Of a DNA stretch of 64,000 nucleotides, positions 61,776 to 64,000 are shown piece by piece. This DNA comes from Kineothrix sp. MB12-C1. Lineage in GTDB: Bacteria > Bacillota > Clostridia > Lachnospirales > Lachnospiraceae. The translations under genes were made by a program, and so were the position numbers. The stretch spans positions 806,001 to 870,000 of the forward strand of contig NZ_CP132957.1 of the NCBI RefSeq assembly GCF_030863805.1, given 5' to 3'. Every line of letters begins with the position of its first letter. Positions within the stretch are counted from its first letter, which is position 1. The notes below the pieces were generated by a model. That model saw only the letters and a list, made by a program, of their open reading frames with translations, ran no database searches and was not told where the DNA came from.

Positions 61776-63149
61776 TTAATACCCGATAAATTTAGGTTTA
61801 ACTCTTCTGCCCACAGTTTGTTCTATTGCATAAGCTGTGTTTAATAATTCTTCATCCGTTTGGGCGATGATATTTATCCCAAAGGGCATTCCATCATTAT
61901 ATAGGCCACAAGGTACGGTAATTGCGGGTAAACCTGTATATTGAACAATTGGGTGATCTTTAAATACAATACATACATTTACATCCTTTAACTGATCCTT
62001 CATATATCGTTTAGTGGTCTCTACATCTTTTAACGTATCCAGATAAATAGATTCTGTCATTTCACCGGAAGTATTATCCTGGGCCCCTTGTAATAAGATT
62101 TGACCATATTTTAAAGTTTCTTCTCTATGAAGATCATTAAATTCGATGATATCCTTTAGATTTCTTATTTTATAATCTAATGGTAATTCAGCTAAATATT
62201 GGTTCATAGCATACTTAAACTCATATTTCTTAATGTCATCCATCTTTTTATTAGAAATTGTTTTAAGATGTATCCGTTTTAAGGTTGCACCAGTTTCCTT
62301 TAACTTATCTAAAACACTATTCGCCTTTTTTTCTTCTTCCTGCGACATATTATCAATGGCAGATTGGTCAATCCCTATTACAGTACCTCTAAGGCTTTTA
62401 TTTTCTGTAAAGTGTACTTTATTTGCTGACACTTCATTAAAAATAATAATTGCATCTTCAACGGTTCTTGTCATGGGGCCGACCATATCAAGAGTAAAGC
62501 TTATCGGCGCAATCCCTTTTATGCTCAAGGCACCCTGACTCGGACGATACCCTACAATACCGTTCTTTAAACCGGGAGAGATAATGGAACCGGAAGTATC
62601 CGTGCCCAAAGCCGCCATACATAAATTAGCTGTTACTGCAACTCCTGAACCGGTGCTGGAACCTGCCGGGCTCTCACCTAAAACGTATGGTGATTTTACA
62701 ATTCCCCCTTTGGAACTATATCCGTCCGGCATTCCTTTCGTCATATAATTGGCAAATTCAGTCATATTTGTTTTGCCAAGAATAACGGCACCTTTCTTTC
62801 TTAAAATTTTTACGATCTCAGCATCCGTTGCCGGACTCGAATCTGCCAATGCCAGCGATCCGGCGGATGTGTGTAAGTTATCTGCAGTATTTATATTATC
62901 TTTTAAAAGAATAGGTACTCCATAAAGCAAACCACAATCCTTCTTATTTCTTCCATCAAGTTCTTCTGCTATTGTAAGAGCATCGGGATTTATCTCAAGA
63001 ATAGCATTTAATCCCTTAGAACCTTTGTCGAAAGAGTCAATTTGCTCTAAATATTGCGAAACAATCTCTTTTATGGAGAGAGTTTTATTCCTTATCATTT
63101 CATTTAATTCAGTTATTGTTATCTCGCATAAATTTATTTTGGTTACCAT
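61776..63149 (-). CDS. Amidase-signature family enzyme
   Basis: About 457 residues from ATG at 63149 (AGGAG box 6 bases upstream). The amidase-signature triad is visible: Lys in GVPILLKDNINT (about residue 85), cis-Ser in GSSTGSGVAVTANL and nucleophile Ser in GTDTSGSIISPG (about 185). It hydrolyses amides in the cytoplasm; the natural substrate is unknown. There is no gatCB nearby, so it is not the tRNA amidotransferase subunit. Monocistronic. Confidence 0.88.
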   Translation of the reverse strand: MVTKINLCEITITELNEMIRNKTLSIKEIVSQYLEQIDSFDKGSKGLNAILEINPDALTIAEELDGRNKKDCGLLYGVPILLKDNINTADNLHTSAGSLALADSSPATDAEIVKILRKKGAVILGKTNMTEFANYMTKGMPDGYSSKGGIVKSPYVLGESPAGSSTGSGVAVTANLCMAALGTDTSGSIISPGLKNGIVGYRPSQGALSIKGIAPISFTLDMVGPMTRTVEDAIIIFNEVSANKVHFTENKSLRGTVIGIDQSAIDNMSQEEEKKANSVLDKLKETGATLKRIHLKTISNKKMDDIKKYEFKYAMNQYLAELPLDYKIRNLKDIIEFNDLHREETLKYGQILLQGAQDNTSGEMTESIYLDTLKDVETTKRYMKDQLKDVNVCIVFKDHPIVQYTGLPAITVPCGLYNDGMPFGINIIAQTDEELLNTAYAIEQTVGRRVKPKFIGY

Positions 63150-63317
63150 GTTAATCTCCTGCATCTGTTTGACATTCTCTTATTAATCAGCAATAGTTTT
63201 GTTTTTACTATTGTTTTCCTATATATTTCTATTTATTCATAGTAATGTCAGCAGGTAAGTACATCTCAGCTATCGAGTTTCTTCTGTAAAAGACAGACGC
63301 TTTCGAATCCTACACAA

Positions 63318-64000
63318 TTATAATGCAGTTCGGAAAAAATAATCTATCTGTTTTTCACCCTCTGTGTGTAAATAAGAACCATACATCGGTATTGTACAAC
63401 ACATTACCCGTCTGCCTGCCGGAAGCAGTATTTGGTATCCGTTGTTGGACATAATGCAGGCAGGTCTATCAGATTCTGTACCGAAAGAAATATATCTCGC
63501 CGTGGCTTTGAGGTCAAGCCAGTCATTATCGGGCACGCCCCTTGCCTTCAATATCTCTTTGGGGGTCCAGTTAAAATAAGTCCATGATTGATTCTTGGGT
63601 AATTTCTCTATCTGTCTTGGAAATCGGGTACTCTCAGCAAGAAGAAGTTCTTTTTTCGCCGTATAAAAAGAGAGCGCGCTTGTTTTCTTATCTATATACA
63701 AGAGCAGCTTCCCCGTCATCAGCTCTACCCTGTCTCTTGTTTCTCTGAAATTCCAAACAGGTCTCGAAGCTGCCGCAATCTCCGCCGGAATATCCGCAAA
63801 ATTATCGAATGACTCCCTTGTAAAGCTGACTCGAACCGTATCTTCAGATATAGGTGTAATTCGAAGTATTCCGTAGGCATTGGTCAATTCCATATAGTTT
63901 TTATTGCCGGTCACCCATCGGACGGTCAAATTGAAATTAGAATGCCCTAATGGCCTTAAGCCGGTCGTGTCAGGCATCCCGCCAAATTCAGAGCTTCCTA
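63318..64000 (-). pseudogene. GH31 N-terminal fragment lacking the catalytic domain
   Basis: The frame is open to the window edge and stops at 63318. The translated part (ELTNAYGILRITPISEDTVRVSF, LYIDKKTSALSFYTAKKELL, ARYISFGTESDRPACIMSNN, IDYFFRTAL) matches the N-terminal galactose-mutarotase-like domain of GH31 alpha-glycosidases. The stop comes exactly where the catalytic barrel should begin, so the gene appears truncated. The true start may lie outside the window; a Met at 63977 has no good ribosome-binding site. The gap to the amidase shows nothing else. Confidence 0.75.

Noticed and set aside
1-64000. tRNA or rRNA genes
   Set aside because: No T-loop/anticodon pattern or conserved rRNA sequence was noticed on either strand by eye.

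Overview
The window is a low-to-moderate G+C chromosomal segment of an anaerobic, fermentative Gram-positive bacterium, most likely a gut or environmental Clostridia of the Lachnospiraceae type. The main pointers are strong AGGAGG ribosome-binding sites, TTGACA/TATAAT promoters, a YesMN-type sensory pair next to a sugar ABC importer, a flavodiiron protein, an isopropanol-type alcohol dehydrogenase beside a Rex-like site, FeoAB, GH127/GH36/GH13/GH1 glycosidases, and small proteins of kinds I associate with Clostridia. No rRNA, tRNA, CRISPR array or phage module was seen.

Layout. 1-10.9 kb (all minus strand) is an L-arabinoside utilisation locus: histidine kinase, AraC-type response regulator, a sugar-binding lipoprotein, a long intercistronic hairpin, a second paralogous binding lipoprotein, two permeases, a GH127 beta-L-arabinofuranosidase and a truncated membrane sensor. 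10.9-21.8 kb is mixed: flavodiiron protein with a Crp/Fnr-like site, MocR regulator, a MITE-like repeat, feoA-feoB, HD protein, alcohol dehydrogenase with a Rex-like operator, isoprenylcysteine methyltransferase-like protein, DinB-like and DUF3788 proteins and an AraC/GyrI regulator. 21.8-22.35 kb holds seven copies of a 79-bp tandem repeat. 22.4-27.0 kb is a complete riboflavin operon (ribD-ribE-ribBA-ribH) whose FMN riboswitch and promoter are separated from ribD by an IS200-type element.

27.2-34.5 kb contains an AraC regulator and a DUF3795 gene, then TetR plus a heterodimeric ABC transporter, then a decayed direct duplicate of the AraC-DUF3795 segment. An operator-like inverted repeat in front of the ABC pair closely matches one in front of feoB, which suggests iron-linked control. 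34.5-49.4 kb holds an MFS exporter with an ArsR-type regulator, two membrane acyltransferases (one a double-domain protein) with an Xre/TM regulator, a nitroreductase, two alpha/beta hydrolases, two TetR regulators with recognisable operators, several tiny proteins, and a three-gene ABC exporter.

49.4-53.5 kb carries a YolD-UvrX type SOS polymerase pair under LexA boxes, an SDR gene with an in-frame deletion of its active site, and a gene I do not recognise. 53.6-60.8 kb is an alpha-glucoside/alpha-galactoside operon (GH1, GH36, GPH symporter, GH13). It is followed by a tiny transcription unit for a 20-residue hydrophobic peptide, a DUF1456 protein, an amidase and a GH31 fragment lacking its catalytic domain.

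The observations most worth checking are the split FMN-riboswitch leader, the 79-bp array, the shared feoB/ABC operator, the decayed direct repeat around the ABC pair, the SDR active-site deletion, and the 20-residue peptide unit.
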